NCBI RefSeq assembly: GCF_010509575.1
Contig: NZ_CP048437.1
Location: 2,356,001-2,420,000, forward strand
Length of the DNA: 64,000 nucleotides
From: Faecalibacterium duncaniae
GTDB lineage: Bacteria; Bacillota; Clostridia; Oscillospirales; Ruminococcaceae
Direction: 5' to 3'
This document shows positions 42,703-51,814 of the stretch, in pieces. Position 1 is the first letter of the stretch; the number at the start of each line of letters is the position of its first letter. The notes beneath the pieces are model-generated. The model was not told the origin of the DNA and did not search any database. It saw only the letters and a program-made list of their open reading frames with translations. The position numbers were made by a program, and so were the translations under genes.

Positions 42703-43905
42703 TCACTTTTCTTTGTGTTCGCGGCGGTAGCGGGTGGGGGTGACTCCCAGCGTCTTTTTGAAGATCTTTGTAAAATAATTCACGTCCAGAATGCCCACTT
42801 CCTCGGCCACGGCGGCAATGGTGTGGTTGTTCTGCACCAGCAGCTGGGCCGCGCGGTTGACGCGCTGGGTGTTGATATAATCGATCAGGGTGCTGCCGGT
42901 CTCCTGCTTGAACAATGCCGACAGGTACGATGGGCTGATGAAGCACATGGCGGCCAGACTTTTCAGCGTCAGCGGCTCAGCCACGTTCAGGTTGACGTAG
43001 TTCATCACCTTCTGCACCGCGGGCGAATACTCCTTCAGCGAGTAGCGGCGGACATAGGCACAGTAATCCCGCGTCATCTGCCACATCATCTCGTTGGGCA
43101 CCTCGTTGGCTTCCTCAATGATGCGGCTGTACTTGCTGGAAATGGCATCAATATAATAGGGATGCACCTTGCTGGGCTCAATGGCCTTGCGCAGCAGGGT
43201 GTTCAGCACAATCATCTTGTTCTTCTGCTGGTAGAGTGTCCCCTCGAACCGGCCGCCATAGGTAAAGCGGGAGTGCTGGTGCATGGCCTCGATGGCGGCT
43301 TCCTCATCGCCCCGGGCCACCGCGTCCAGAATGCGGTTCTCCGATTCATACCGCTGCTCCAGCATGGTGACCGGGATCTCCTTCTGGAACTCCGGCTCGT
43401 GGAAATAGCGGGTATCCGGGTGGAACTGGAAGGGCAGGAATTCCTTCAGCTCCTGCACCGGGACAGTGCAGCCGAACATCGTATCCACCACAACCCGCAA
43501 AGCTCCATAGAAATCACTGGCCTCCAGGATCTTCACGCCGTTGTAGTACTCCTGCACAGCGGCCTCTCCGGCTTCCCCCAAATAGCGCCTGACCCATTTG
43601 CGGGCGCTCTGGGTGCGGGGGCCCACCGTCCAGGGTCCAATGAGAAAGACCGTGTTTTTTTCATCTGGGATGCGGAACAGGGCAAAGTGCAGCTCAAAGG
43701 TGCCCTCCACCAGCAGCAGGGTATTTTCAGGGGTGCTGTCCAGCAGCAGCTGGCCGAACTCCTGCCAGTCGAACTGGGGGTCCAGCGATCGCCGCAGGCC
43801 GTAGTCAAACTCTTCCAACCCCTCAAAGGGCGGGGTGACCCGCCGGGTCGGGATATTCTGCACCGCTGCCAGCTTTGTAAGGATCTGCAAAGGATCCACC
43901 CGCAT
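42703..43905 (-). CDS. AraC family transcriptional regulator
   Basis: 400 aa. The first 290 residues are a sensor region without a clear cupin motif; the C-terminus (about 295-398) carries two helix-turn-helices: LTLKSLAAMCFISPSYLSAL and IAAVAEEVGILDVNYFTKIF, ending TPTRYRREH. ATG 43905 has AAGGAGC upstream. It lies between a GPH symporter and a sugar ABC operon, so it probably controls glycoside uptake and the divergent beta-glucuronidase (inference). Confidence 0.9.
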   Translation of the reverse strand: MRVDPLQILTKLAAVQNIPTRRVTPPFEGLEEFDYGLRRSLDPQFDWQEFGQLLLDSTPENTLLLVEGTFELHFALFRIPDEKNTVFLIGPWTVGPRTQSARKWVRRYLGEAGEAAVQEYYNGVKILEASDFYGALRVVVDTMFGCTVPVQELKEFLPFQFHPDTRYFHEPEFQKEIPVTMLEQRYESENRILDAVARGDEEAAIEAMHQHSRFTYGGRFEGTLYQQKNKMIVLNTLLRKAIEPSKVHPYYIDAISSKYSRIIEEANEVPNEMMWQMTRDYCAYVRRYSLKEYSPAVQKVMNYVNLNVAEPLTLKSLAAMCFISPSYLSALFKQETGSTLIDYINTQRVNRAAQLLVQNNHTIAAVAEEVGILDVNYFTKIFKKTLGVTPTRYRREHKEK

Positions 43906-43965
43906 CGTACACCGCTCCTTTTTCCTGTTGTTCCGCTCGTGCCATTGTGTCATTCCTGATATATT

Positions 43966-43994
43966 AGTATACATCAATTTTGAAGCAGAAACAA
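43966..43994 (-). promoter_or_regulatory. Promoter of the AraC regulator
   Basis: Minus strand: TTGTTT (43989-43994), a 17-bp spacer, TATACT (43966-43971). Its -35 abuts the terminator of the symporter gene. Confidence 0.55.
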
Positions 43995-44025
43995 GCCGCC
44001 CACAGGAATTTCCCGTGGGCGGCTT
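43993..44025 (-). terminator. Terminator of the GPH symporter
   Basis: AAGCCGCCCAC / GTGGGCGGCTT with a short loop, followed on the minus strand by TTGTTTCT. Confidence 0.75.
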
Positions 44026-44036
44026 GATCCGTTTCC

Positions 44037-45425
44037 TTACTTATTATGGCGCTGTGCCAGTGCGGCCACGTTCTCCTCCACCTTCTGTTTGGTCAGGGGG
44101 TAGATGAAGAACAGGCTCAGGGCCACGGCCATGAAGCCGATGGCGGGGGCAATACAGGAGATGTTGAAGATGCCCATGGTGACCTCCGGGTCAAAGGCAG
44201 TGGCAGCGCTGTAACCGATCATGGTCAGCAGGCCGCCGGTCAGGCCGGAAGAGAACGCCTGACCCAGCTTGCGGGCAAAGGAGTAGACCGCATAGATGGT
44301 TCCGTCCTCACGGATGCCGTTGCGGACCTCGGAATCATCGATGACATCGGTGATCATTGCCCAGATGATGGTGTTGAAGAAGCCCAGGCAGATGAAGGCG
44401 GCGCAGAAGAAGCCGACATAGACCCAGACATTGGTGGGCTTGAGAACAAAGCAGATGACCTCCAGCACCGTGGCCACGATGCAGGATACGGTGGCCAGCT
44501 CTTTTTTACCGAACCGGTTGGCCAGCTTGGAGGCAAAGGGTGCGCAGACGAGCAGGATCAGCACGCTGCTCAGCAGAGAAGCGGTAGACTGGGCGGCGGC
44601 GCTGCCGTAGAAGTTGGGGAACACATAGCCTGCCATGCCCTGCATGGTCAGCATGGCCAGCAGCAGGAAGAGGGCGGCAGCAATGATGCCCAGCAGGGCA
44701 CGGTTGGTGAACACGCTCTTGAGCATCTTGCCAATGTCCATCTTGCTGTCGTTGGCGGGCACATCCACACGCTCACGCACCAGGTTAAAGCAGAGCAGGT
44801 AGCAGAGGATGGCGCAGACAGAGAAAACACCTGCAATGATGGTCATGCGGCTGCCGGAGAGGACCGTCTGGCCATTGACGGTGACGTAAGCCACCATGGG
44901 GGTGCCAACGCCGATCACAAGGCTGGCCAGGGTGCTGCCGATGGTACGCCAGGTGGACAGCTCTGCGCGATCCTTGGGGTCAGCAGAGATGGCGGAAGCC
45001 ATGGAGCCGTAAGGGATGTTGACGGAGGTGTAGAAGATGGAGCCCCACAGGATATAGGTCACAAAGAGCCATGCCACCTTGAAGCCGTAGGACATCCCGG
45101 CCAGACCGGACTGGAAGATGAGGAAGGATGCGATGGCCACAGGGCCGCACATCCGCTTGAGCCAGGGGCGGAACTTGCCGTCCCTGGTGGGCTTGGAGCG
45201 GTCCACGATCTGGCCCATGGTCACATCGGTAAAGGCATCCACAAAGCGGGCGATCATCATGATCATGCCCACAACACCGGCGCTCACGCCCATCACGTCG
45301 GTATAGAACTTCATCAGGAAGCTGGACGACAGGATAAAAGTAAAATCGTTGGCGAAATCGCCGAACATATAGCCGACCTTGTCCCGCATCCCAAACGGGG
45401 TGGTCTTTTGCATTTCATTTGCCAT
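44037..45425 (-). CDS. GPH-family sugar/glycoside:cation symporter
   Basis: 462 aa, 12 membrane helices. DKVGYMFGDFANDFTFILSS, KFYTDVMGVSAGVVGMIMM, and ARFVDAFTDVTMGQIVDRS (cation-binding Asp residues of the MelB/UidB fold) identify the glycoside-pentoside-hexuronide family. Divergent from a beta-glucuronidase, so a glucuronide carrier similar to UidB is most likely. GAAGGAG precedes ATG 45425. Confidence 0.9.
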   Translation of the reverse strand: MANEMQKTTPFGMRDKVGYMFGDFANDFTFILSSSFLMKFYTDVMGVSAGVVGMIMMIARFVDAFTDVTMGQIVDRSKPTRDGKFRPWLKRMCGPVAIASFLIFQSGLAGMSYGFKVAWLFVTYILWGSIFYTSVNIPYGSMASAISADPKDRAELSTWRTIGSTLASLVIGVGTPMVAYVTVNGQTVLSGSRMTIIAGVFSVCAILCYLLCFNLVRERVDVPANDSKMDIGKMLKSVFTNRALLGIIAAALFLLLAMLTMQGMAGYVFPNFYGSAAAQSTASLLSSVLILLVCAPFASKLANRFGKKELATVSCIVATVLEVICFVLKPTNVWVYVGFFCAAFICLGFFNTIIWAMITDVIDDSEVRNGIREDGTIYAVYSFARKLGQAFSSGLTGGLLTMIGYSAATAFDPEVTMGIFNISCIAPAIGFMAVALSLFFIYPLTKQKVEENVAALAQRHNK

Positions 45426-45839
45426 TGTATTCTCCTTCGGTGGTCAATTCAAACGGTACAGCGTCCCTTCTGCTGTATCCAAGTTTGTACTCCAATATTA
45501 TGACAAACTTTTATCAAAAAATGTTAGAATATTTTTTAGGTGAATTCGTACAATTTTAAGGTATTGTTTTTGTACATTTTCACATTTTGTTCACATTCTG
45601 TTTTTCCTCTTTTTCCCAGCATTCACTTTTTGTGGCACTCTTTACGGAAGTTTTTAAACCCGGACGGAGATAATAGGTATTCTGCCCAGAGCAGCGCCTT
45701 TTTTCCTGAAAAAAGTCTGGATTTATTCAAAAATCTTTCTATCCCTTTTATAAAATTTCTGTCATACTGGGTACAAAGACAATAAACGCCCCTGTGGCAC
45801 GCAAAATGCCGCCGGGCTGATGAATGTGAGGTCATCCTG
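45426..45839. other. AT-rich divergent control region, symporter / beta-glucuronidase
   Basis: 414 bp without a gene. Much of 45500-45780 is strongly AT-rich. Several GTAC-centred words occur (TTTGTACTCC, CGTACAATTT, TTTGTACATT). A weak -10 (CATAAT) for the symporter lies near 45494-45500. No strong consensus promoter is seen for the glucuronidase, which fits activation by AraC (inference). Confidence 0.5.
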
Positions 45840-47666
45840 ATGAACCGCTCCCTGCTGTATCCCCGCGCTACCACCACCCGCCGTCTCATCGGCCTGGACG
45901 GGATGTGGCGTTTCAGCTTCGACCCCGAGAGCAAGGGTGTGGAGGCCGGATGGGCGCTGGACCTACCCTCCTCTCTTTCCATGCCGGTACCCGCCTCCTT
46001 CTGCGACCTGTTCACCGACAAGGCCTCCCGCGAATACTGCGGTGATTTCTGGTACGAGACCAGCTTTTTTGTCCCTGCGGAATGGAGCGGCTGGGACATT
46101 GTTCTCCGGTTTGGCTCGGTCACCCACCGGGCCCGGGTCTTTGTCAATGGCGTGGAGGTGGCCCAACACGAGGGCGGCTTCCTGCCCTTTGATGCCACCG
46201 TGACCAACATCGTGCGCTACAACCAGTTCAACAAGCTCAGTGTTCTGGCGAACAACGAGCTCAGCGAGACGATGCTACCCGCAGGCACCACCTGTACCCT
46301 TGCGGATGGCAGAAAGATCGCCGCACCCTACTTTGATTTTTACAACTACGCCGGCATCCACCGGCCCGTCTGGCTGATGGCCCTGCCCAAGGAGCGGGTG
46401 CTGGATTATTCCACACGATACCGCCTGACCGAGACCGGGGCCGAGATCGACTATACCGTGTCCACCAACGGCCCCCACCCCGTGACTGTGGAGCTTTACG
46501 ACGGCACCACCCGGGTGGCCGAAAGCTCCGGCACCACCGGCACGCTGGTGGTCAAAAACGCCAGGCTGTGGAATGTCCACGCCGCCTATCTCTACGATCT
46601 GGTCATCCGCATCCACGAGGGCAGCGCGGTGGTGGACGAGTATCTGGACCGGATCGGCATCCGCACCTTTGAGATCCGGCACGGGCGTTTCCTGCTCAAC
46701 GGCAGCCCGGTCTATCTGCGGGGCTTCGGCCGGCACGAGGATGCCGACATCCGGGGCCGCGGGCTTGATCTGCCCACCGTCAAGCGGGATTTTGAGCTGA
46801 TGAAGTGGATCGGCGCAAACTGCTTCCGCACCAGCCACTACCCCTACGCCGAGGAGATCTACCAGATGGCCGATGAGGAGGGCTTCCTCATCATTGACGA
46901 AGTCCCCGCCGTGGGCTTTATGCAGAGCACAGCCAACTTCCTGGCCGCCAATCAGGGCAACGGCAGGCAGCAGGGCTTTTTTGAGAAGGAGACCACGCCT
47001 GCGCTGCTCAAGAACCACAAGGCAGCCCTGACCGATATGATCGACCGGGACAAAAACCACCCCTCGGTCATCGCATGGAGCCTGCTCAACGAGCCTCAGT
47101 GTACCAGCGCGGGCACGGAGGAATATTTCAAGCCCCTGTTTGAGCTGGCCCGCCGCCTCGACCCCCAGAAGCGCCCCCGTACTTATACGGTCCTGATGAC
47201 CAGCCTGCCCGACACCAGCAAGGGCCAGCGCTTTGCCGATTTCGTCAGCCTGAACCGCTACTACGGCTGGTATGTACTGGGCGGGGCCGGGCTGGCAGAT
47301 GCTGAAGCCGCCTTCCACCATGAGATGGACGGCTGGGCAAAAGTCCTGCATGGCCGCCCACTCATCTTCACTGAGTACGGCACCGACAACCTGAGCGGTG
47401 CGCACAAGCTCCCCAGTGTGATGTGGAGTGCCGAGTACCAGAATGAATATCTGGAGATGACCCACGCCGTGTTCGACCACTACGATTTCGTACAGGGTGA
47501 GCTGGTGTGGAATTTTGCCGATTTCCAGACCACCGAGGGCATCCTGCGGGTGGACGGCAACAAAAAAGGCATCTTTACCCGCCAGCGCCAGCCCAAGGAT
47601 GCGGCGTACCTCTTCCGGAAGCGGTGGACAACGCTGCCGGTCGATTTCAAGAAGCGAAAAAAATGA
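45840..47666 (+). CDS. uidA: Beta-glucuronidase (GH2)
   Basis: 608 aa. N-terminal jelly-roll and immunoglobulin-like domains lead to a TIM barrel. Acid/base Glu418 is in WSLLNEPQ, the nucleophile Glu512 in IFTEYGTDN, and N574-x-K576 in DGNKKGIFTRQRQPK is the motif that separates glucuronidases from galactosidases by binding the carboxylate. An insert near residues 360-390 occupies the active-site loop 1 position seen in gut enzymes that use small glucuronides. No signal peptide: acts on imported substrates. Divergent from the GPH symporter. Confidence 0.95.
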   Translation: MNRSLLYPRATTTRRLIGLDGMWRFSFDPESKGVEAGWALDLPSSLSMPVPASFCDLFTDKASREYCGDFWYETSFFVPAEWSGWDIVLRFGSVTHRARVFVNGVEVAQHEGGFLPFDATVTNIVRYNQFNKLSVLANNELSETMLPAGTTCTLADGRKIAAPYFDFYNYAGIHRPVWLMALPKERVLDYSTRYRLTETGAEIDYTVSTNGPHPVTVELYDGTTRVAESSGTTGTLVVKNARLWNVHAAYLYDLVIRIHEGSAVVDEYLDRIGIRTFEIRHGRFLLNGSPVYLRGFGRHEDADIRGRGLDLPTVKRDFELMKWIGANCFRTSHYPYAEEIYQMADEEGFLIIDEVPAVGFMQSTANFLAANQGNGRQQGFFEKETTPALLKNHKAALTDMIDRDKNHPSVIAWSLLNEPQCTSAGTEEYFKPLFELARRLDPQKRPRTYTVLMTSLPDTSKGQRFADFVSLNRYYGWYVLGGAGLADAEAAFHHEMDGWAKVLHGRPLIFTEYGTDNLSGAHKLPSVMWSAEYQNEYLEMTHAVFDHYDFVQGELVWNFADFQTTEGILRVDGNKKGIFTRQRQPKDAAYLFRKRWTTLPVDFKKRKK

Positions 47667-47674
47667 TCCCAAAA

Positions 47675-47720
47675 AACAGCAGCGCCCTGCCGGTTTGCCC
47701 CGGCAGGGCGCTGCTTGTTT
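47675..47720. terminator. Bidirectional terminator after the beta-glucuronidase gene
   Basis: CAGCAGCGCCCTGCCGG pairs with CCGGCAGGGCGCTGCTTG. The core CTGCCGGTTTGCCCCGGCAG is identical to that of the uxaC terminator at 10884. Confidence 0.85.
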
Positions 47721-47730
47721 GATATGCTTT

Positions 47731-48852
47731 TTACTTGATGCAGCTCGAGCACGGGCTGTACCCTGCCGCAATGGCCTCCTCGTAGCTGGAGAAGAGGATC
47801 TGGTTCTTCTCCGCAGGGAGGTTTGCACAGCTGGGCAGGTGGAACTTTTTGCTGTTCACGTTGCCGATATACCCCTGCTGCGCGGTGGACGCTGCCGCCG
47901 GGTCGGTGTGGTTGAGCTCAGCATCGGTAGCCGTTTTCTCGGTGCGGATGGTATAGTTCTGTCCATCGGAACCGATCACAATGGCCCCCAGCAGGTCCGT
48001 GCGGTAAACATCCACGCCCGCATCCCGCAGGATGCTCAGGGTCTCCTCGTGGGGGTGGCCGTACTTGTTGTTCACACCGCAGGAGATGATGCCCATCTCG
48101 GGCAGGACGGCGTTCAGGAAGATGTAGCTCGTACTGGTGCTGGAGCCGTGGTGGCCCACCTGCAGAACATCTGCCTTCAGGTTGGCACCGCTGTTCACAA
48201 GATCGCGCTCCGCATCCGATTCCATATCGCCGGTGAGCAGAAAGCTGGTGGAGCCGTAGTCCACCCGCAGAACGATGGAGGTATCGTTGGTGTTGTCATA
48301 CTGCGCCACAGGGCCCATCATGGTCACAGTGGCGCTGCCCAGCGGCCAGACCGTGCCCACGGCGGGCACCTCCACCTGCAGGCCCTGCTGCCCGGTGTAC
48401 TTGACGAAATCCTGAAAGCACTTGGTGGAGGCTTCCGTCACGGGGCTGTACACATGGTCTGCCGGAAAATAGGCCAGCGCAGCGGACAGGCCGCCCACAT
48501 GATCCTCATGGGCGTGGGAGCAGAACACATACTGCAACTCCTCCACACCGAGATTCTGCAGGTAGGAGACGACATAGCTGCCATCGTCCACATTGCCGCC
48601 GTCGTAGAGCATATACTGGCCGTCACATTCCACCAGCACGCTCAGGGCCTGCCCCACATCCAGGAAGTGCATCTCAAAGTTGGCGGTCTGGCCGTCTCCG
48701 GCAGGCTGGGCAGTGCTGACCGTAGGAGTGCTGCTGCCCGGCACCACCGCCGAGGCATCACAGGCGGCAAGGCCAAGGGCCAGCGCCGCAGCCAGGGCCA
48801 GAGCGGCAATGCGCCGCCAAAAGCTTACTTTTTCTTTTTTGAAGTTTTCCAC
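47731..48852 (-). CDS. Secreted ComEC-like metallo-beta-lactamase lipoprotein with Ada-like C-terminal domain
   Basis: 373 aa. A signal peptide with lipobox LAAC (Cys near 31) anchors it. Residues about 57-300 form a metallo-beta-lactamase fold: HFLDVGQALSVLVE, SHAHEDHVGG (HxHxDH metal site), LTGDMESDAERDL, QVGHHGSSTSTS, as in ComEC/Rec2 relatives. The end (325-373: NVNSKKFHLPSCANLPAEKN, then SPCSSC) resembles an Ada-type Zn-binding domain. Possibly an extracellular nuclease. GTG start; it overlaps the 3' end of ygiQ by 28 bp. Confidence 0.85.
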   Translation of the reverse strand: MENFKKEKVSFWRRIAALALAAALALGLAACDASAVVPGSSTPTVSTAQPAGDGQTANFEMHFLDVGQALSVLVECDGQYMLYDGGNVDDGSYVVSYLQNLGVEELQYVFCSHAHEDHVGGLSAALAYFPADHVYSPVTEASTKCFQDFVKYTGQQGLQVEVPAVGTVWPLGSATVTMMGPVAQYDNTNDTSIVLRVDYGSTSFLLTGDMESDAERDLVNSGANLKADVLQVGHHGSSTSTSYIFLNAVLPEMGIISCGVNNKYGHPHEETLSILRDAGVDVYRTDLLGAIVIGSDGQNYTIRTEKTATDAELNHTDPAAASTAQQGYIGNVNSKKFHLPSCANLPAEKNQILFSSYEEAIAAGYSPCSSCIK

Positions 48853-50891
48853 GCTGTATTCTCTTTCTGTTGATCATTCTTCGGCTTACGGGGTGCCGTG
48901 CCGTTGGGCGCAAAGCGTGCGCCGGGGCTGGGCTGGCGGCCGCCTGCGGTGCGGGCCGGGGCGGCTCCGCGGCTCTGATTCCTGCCTCCCCTGCCCTTGT
49001 TGGAGCGGACGGTATAGGTGCCGTCGTTGTGGATGGTCACCTCGGCAGGCTCGGCCCGGCGGGCAGAGCGCTGGACCGCGCGGCGGCCCTCGGCGGGCAC
49101 CAGCAGCGGGATCAGGTCCTCCCTGTGGGTCATTTTCAGCGCTTTGATGACCTTTTCGGCATTGCGGGGCTCGTAATACTGGAGCAGGGCGCGCTGGAGC
49201 GCTTTTCCCTCCGCAGTCTTTTCCACGAACACAGGCTTGAGGGTGTAGGGGTCAAGGCCGGTGTAGAACATGCAGGTGCTCACCGTGCCGGGGGTGGGAT
49301 AGAAATCCTGCACCTGCTCGGGGCGCATGTGGTTTTTGTAGAGATACTCGGCCAGATAGACGGCATCGCTCAGGGTGCTGCCCGGGTGGCTGGACATCAG
49401 GTAGGGCACGAGGTACTGCTTTTTGCCCGCCTTCTTGCTCAGCTCGTAGAACTTATCCTTGAACTTGTTGAAGGTCTGGATGGGCGGCTTGCCCATGTAG
49501 GCCAGTGTGTTGGGGGCGCAGTGCTCCGGGGCCACCTTCAGCTGGCCGGAGACGTGATACTCCACCAGCTCCTTGAAGAAGGTGTCGTCCGGGTCAGCCA
49601 TCAGGTAATCGAACCGGATGCCGCTGCGGATGAACACCTTTTTCACGCCGGGCAGTTCCCGGACACGGCGCAGGATCTTGAGGTAATCGCTGTGATCCAC
49701 GATCATGTGGGAGCAGGTGGTGGGGGCCAGGCAGTGCTTGCCGCCATTGCACATGCCCCGCAGCATCTGCTCCCGGCAGGACGGGAACCGGAAGTTGGCG
49801 GTGGGGCCGCCGATATCGTGGATGTAGCCCTTGAAATCAGGCTCATGGGTCATCCGCTCGGCCTCGGCCACAATGCTGTCGGCACTGCGGCTGGTGACCC
49901 GGCGGCCCTGATGCAGCTGGATGGCGCAGAAGTTGCAGCCGCCGAAGCAGCCGCGGTTCTGGATGATGGAGAACTGCACCTCCCGGATGGCAGGCACGCC
50001 GCCCATGCTCTCGTAGATGGGGTGGTAGCGGCGGGTGTAGGGCAGCGCATACACCTTGTCCAGCTCCCAGCGCACCAACGGCTTTGCCGGGATGTTCTGC
50101 ACAAGGTACTTTTCACTCTGCTTCTGGACAATGATCTGGCCGCTGACCACATCCTGATTGTCCATCTGGATGCGGCAGGCTTTGGCGTAGGCCACCTTAT
50201 CGGAGGCCACTTTCCGGAAACCGGCGCACTCCACATACTTTTCGGGCAGGTGGTCGAAATCGGTCAGGTAGCAGGTGCCATCCACATCGGTGATGGACTC
50301 CACCGGCTCCCCTGCCGCCAGCCGCCGGGCGATCTCCACGGTCTGGTGCTCGCCCATGCCAAAGCTGATGAGATCGGCTCCGGAGTCCTCTGCAATGCTG
50401 GGCAGAACGGTGTCCAGCCAGTAATCGTAGTGGGCAAACCGGCGCAGAGAAGCCTCCAGACCGCCCAGGATCACAGGCAGGTCGGGGTAGGCCTCCTTGG
50501 CCAGCCTGGTGTAAACGGTGGCGCTGCGGTCAGGCCGCGCGCCGCCGATGCCGCCGGGAGAGTATTCGTCCTCGGCACGCGGAATTTTTGCCACGGAGTA
50601 GTGGCTCACCATGCTGTCCACGTTGCCGCCGCCGATGAAAAAGCCGTACTTCGGCCTGCCGAACCGCTTGAAGTCCTCGCAGTCGGAATAACGGGGCTGG
50701 GCCAGCACGCCGACCTTATAGCCCTCGGCCTCCAGCAGGCGGCTGATGATGGCGGTGCCAAAGCTGGGGTGGTCAACGTAGGCATCGCCGCCCACCACCA
50801 CAAAGTCCAGCTGATCCCACCCCCGGGCTTCCATGTCCGCCCGGCTGATGGGAAGAAATTCGGTATAGATCGGGGAAGTATTTTCCTGCAT
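48825..50891 (-). CDS. ygiQ: YgiQ family (UPF0313) radical SAM protein
   Basis: 688 aa. An N-terminal region (VVVGGDAYVDHPSFGTAII), a radical SAM core with NRGCFGGCNFCAIQLHQGR (CxxxCxxC binding the [4Fe-4S] cluster, near residue 320), and a DUF3362-type end (YTGLDPYTLKPVFVEKTAEG). The last 60 residues are a basic Arg/Gly/Pro/Lys-rich tail ending in KKKK. Function unknown despite wide conservation. A -10-like TATAAT on the minus strand (50947-50952) overlaps the stop of the restriction gene upstream. Confidence 0.92.
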   Translation of the reverse strand: MQENTSPIYTEFLPISRADMEARGWDQLDFVVVGGDAYVDHPSFGTAIISRLLEAEGYKVGVLAQPRYSDCEDFKRFGRPKYGFFIGGGNVDSMVSHYSVAKIPRAEDEYSPGGIGGARPDRSATVYTRLAKEAYPDLPVILGGLEASLRRFAHYDYWLDTVLPSIAEDSGADLISFGMGEHQTVEIARRLAAGEPVESITDVDGTCYLTDFDHLPEKYVECAGFRKVASDKVAYAKACRIQMDNQDVVSGQIIVQKQSEKYLVQNIPAKPLVRWELDKVYALPYTRRYHPIYESMGGVPAIREVQFSIIQNRGCFGGCNFCAIQLHQGRRVTSRSADSIVAEAERMTHEPDFKGYIHDIGGPTANFRFPSCREQMLRGMCNGGKHCLAPTTCSHMIVDHSDYLKILRRVRELPGVKKVFIRSGIRFDYLMADPDDTFFKELVEYHVSGQLKVAPEHCAPNTLAYMGKPPIQTFNKFKDKFYELSKKAGKKQYLVPYLMSSHPGSTLSDAVYLAEYLYKNHMRPEQVQDFYPTPGTVSTCMFYTGLDPYTLKPVFVEKTAEGKALQRALLQYYEPRNAEKVIKALKMTHREDLIPLLVPAEGRRAVQRSARRAEPAEVTIHNDGTYTVRSNKGRGGRNQSRGAAPARTAGGRQPSPGARFAPNGTAPRKPKNDQQKENTAWKTSKKKK

Positions 50892-50947
50892 ATCCTTTAT
50901 ATCCTCACTTCACACTTATGAAGTCTTTTAGAACGCAATTCATCTCA

Positions 50948-51814
50948 TTATACGGAAAGATCTAACGGCAAATCCGAAATATCTTTCAATCTTTTTCCTT
51001 CCACCAATGTTTTAAGTGTTTCTATCACATCTGCCCGTTCTGTTGAGTTAACTGACGCGATCAATTCCGGCAATGCAAAGTGATATACACAATCAATGTC
51101 CCCTGTCCCAAGTGCAAGTGATGCAATTCTGGATGGAAGAGGTTCTCCCGTGACAACAACAATATGCGGAAGATGCCCTTTTCTATTACGAATCAGATTT
51201 AATGCTTCCGTACGACTGTTTTGTGCTCGATCAGATCTCATTGTCCATTTTGCCGAAACAGAAGCATGTAAGATTGCTTTGCCACCATTCTTTTCTCTCA
51301 AATCAGCATACCGACACACAGTATCATTTACGATAGGTTCTGTTGCGTTTATTTCCTCATCAGAACAAAGGTTTCGGTAAACAACAATATCAGGTGCTAC
51401 CATATAGTCATTTCCAATCATAGCTGACAATTTTCTGTTAGCTTTTGTCAGTTCGGTCAAATACGCCAAATGTTCATATTGAGCGAATGTTGATGTTTTC
51501 GTCCTGCTTCTATTTCCAAGTTTAAGGACTTCCCAATTGCCCGGTCTAAGATGTTGCAGCTGTGGGAACGTTCTCTTTACAAACTCCATCGTAAGCATTT
51601 CAAATGACGCTCCTGCTGTTTGACCTGCAACACGCTCATTGGTTTCTGCCATCAGCTGCTCGGCAATTCCTTTAGCAATCATTACAGATATCACACTGTC
51701 TTTGTCTGCATTTGTGGCAACACCATTTGCATTGATTGCCAATGTACCAGTCTGCAGCAGTCTCTCATGGTATCTCTTGCGTTCCATTGCAATCAAGACT
51801 TCATCTTTCGGCAT
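50948..51814 (-). CDS. NgoMIV-like type II restriction endonuclease
   Basis: 288 aa, against 286 for NgoMIV. All active-site positions of NgoMIV (Glu70, Asp140, Ser185, Lys187, Glu201) are met with a constant offset of two: Glu72 (ASFEM), Asp142 (APDIVVYR), Ser187 and Lys189 (VSAKWTMRSD), Glu203 (RTEALN). NgoMIV cuts G^CCGGC as a tetramer, so the same target is predicted. The gene overlaps the end of the methylase by 14 bp. GC content is clearly below its neighbours, a sign of transfer. Confidence 0.85.
   Translation of the reverse strand: MPKDEVLIAMERKRYHERLLQTGTLAINANGVATNADKDSVISVMIAKGIAEQLMAETNERVAGQTAGASFEMLTMEFVKRTFPQLQHLRPGNWEVLKLGNRSRTKTSTFAQYEHLAYLTELTKANRKLSAMIGNDYMVAPDIVVYRNLCSDEEINATEPIVNDTVCRYADLREKNGGKAILHASVSAKWTMRSDRAQNSRTEALNLIRNRKGHLPHIVVVTGEPLPSRIASLALGTGDIDCVYHFALPELIASVNSTERADVIETLKTLVEGKRLKDISDLPLDLSV

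Noticed and set aside
45840-47666. Beta-galactosidase instead of beta-glucuronidase
   Set aside because: The N574-x-K576 motif and the overall length fit glucuronidases; galactosidases of GH2 lack this motif.
48870-50921. A 683-codon open frame on the + strand
   Set aside because: Shadow of ygiQ, which has a full radical SAM motif and proper start signals.
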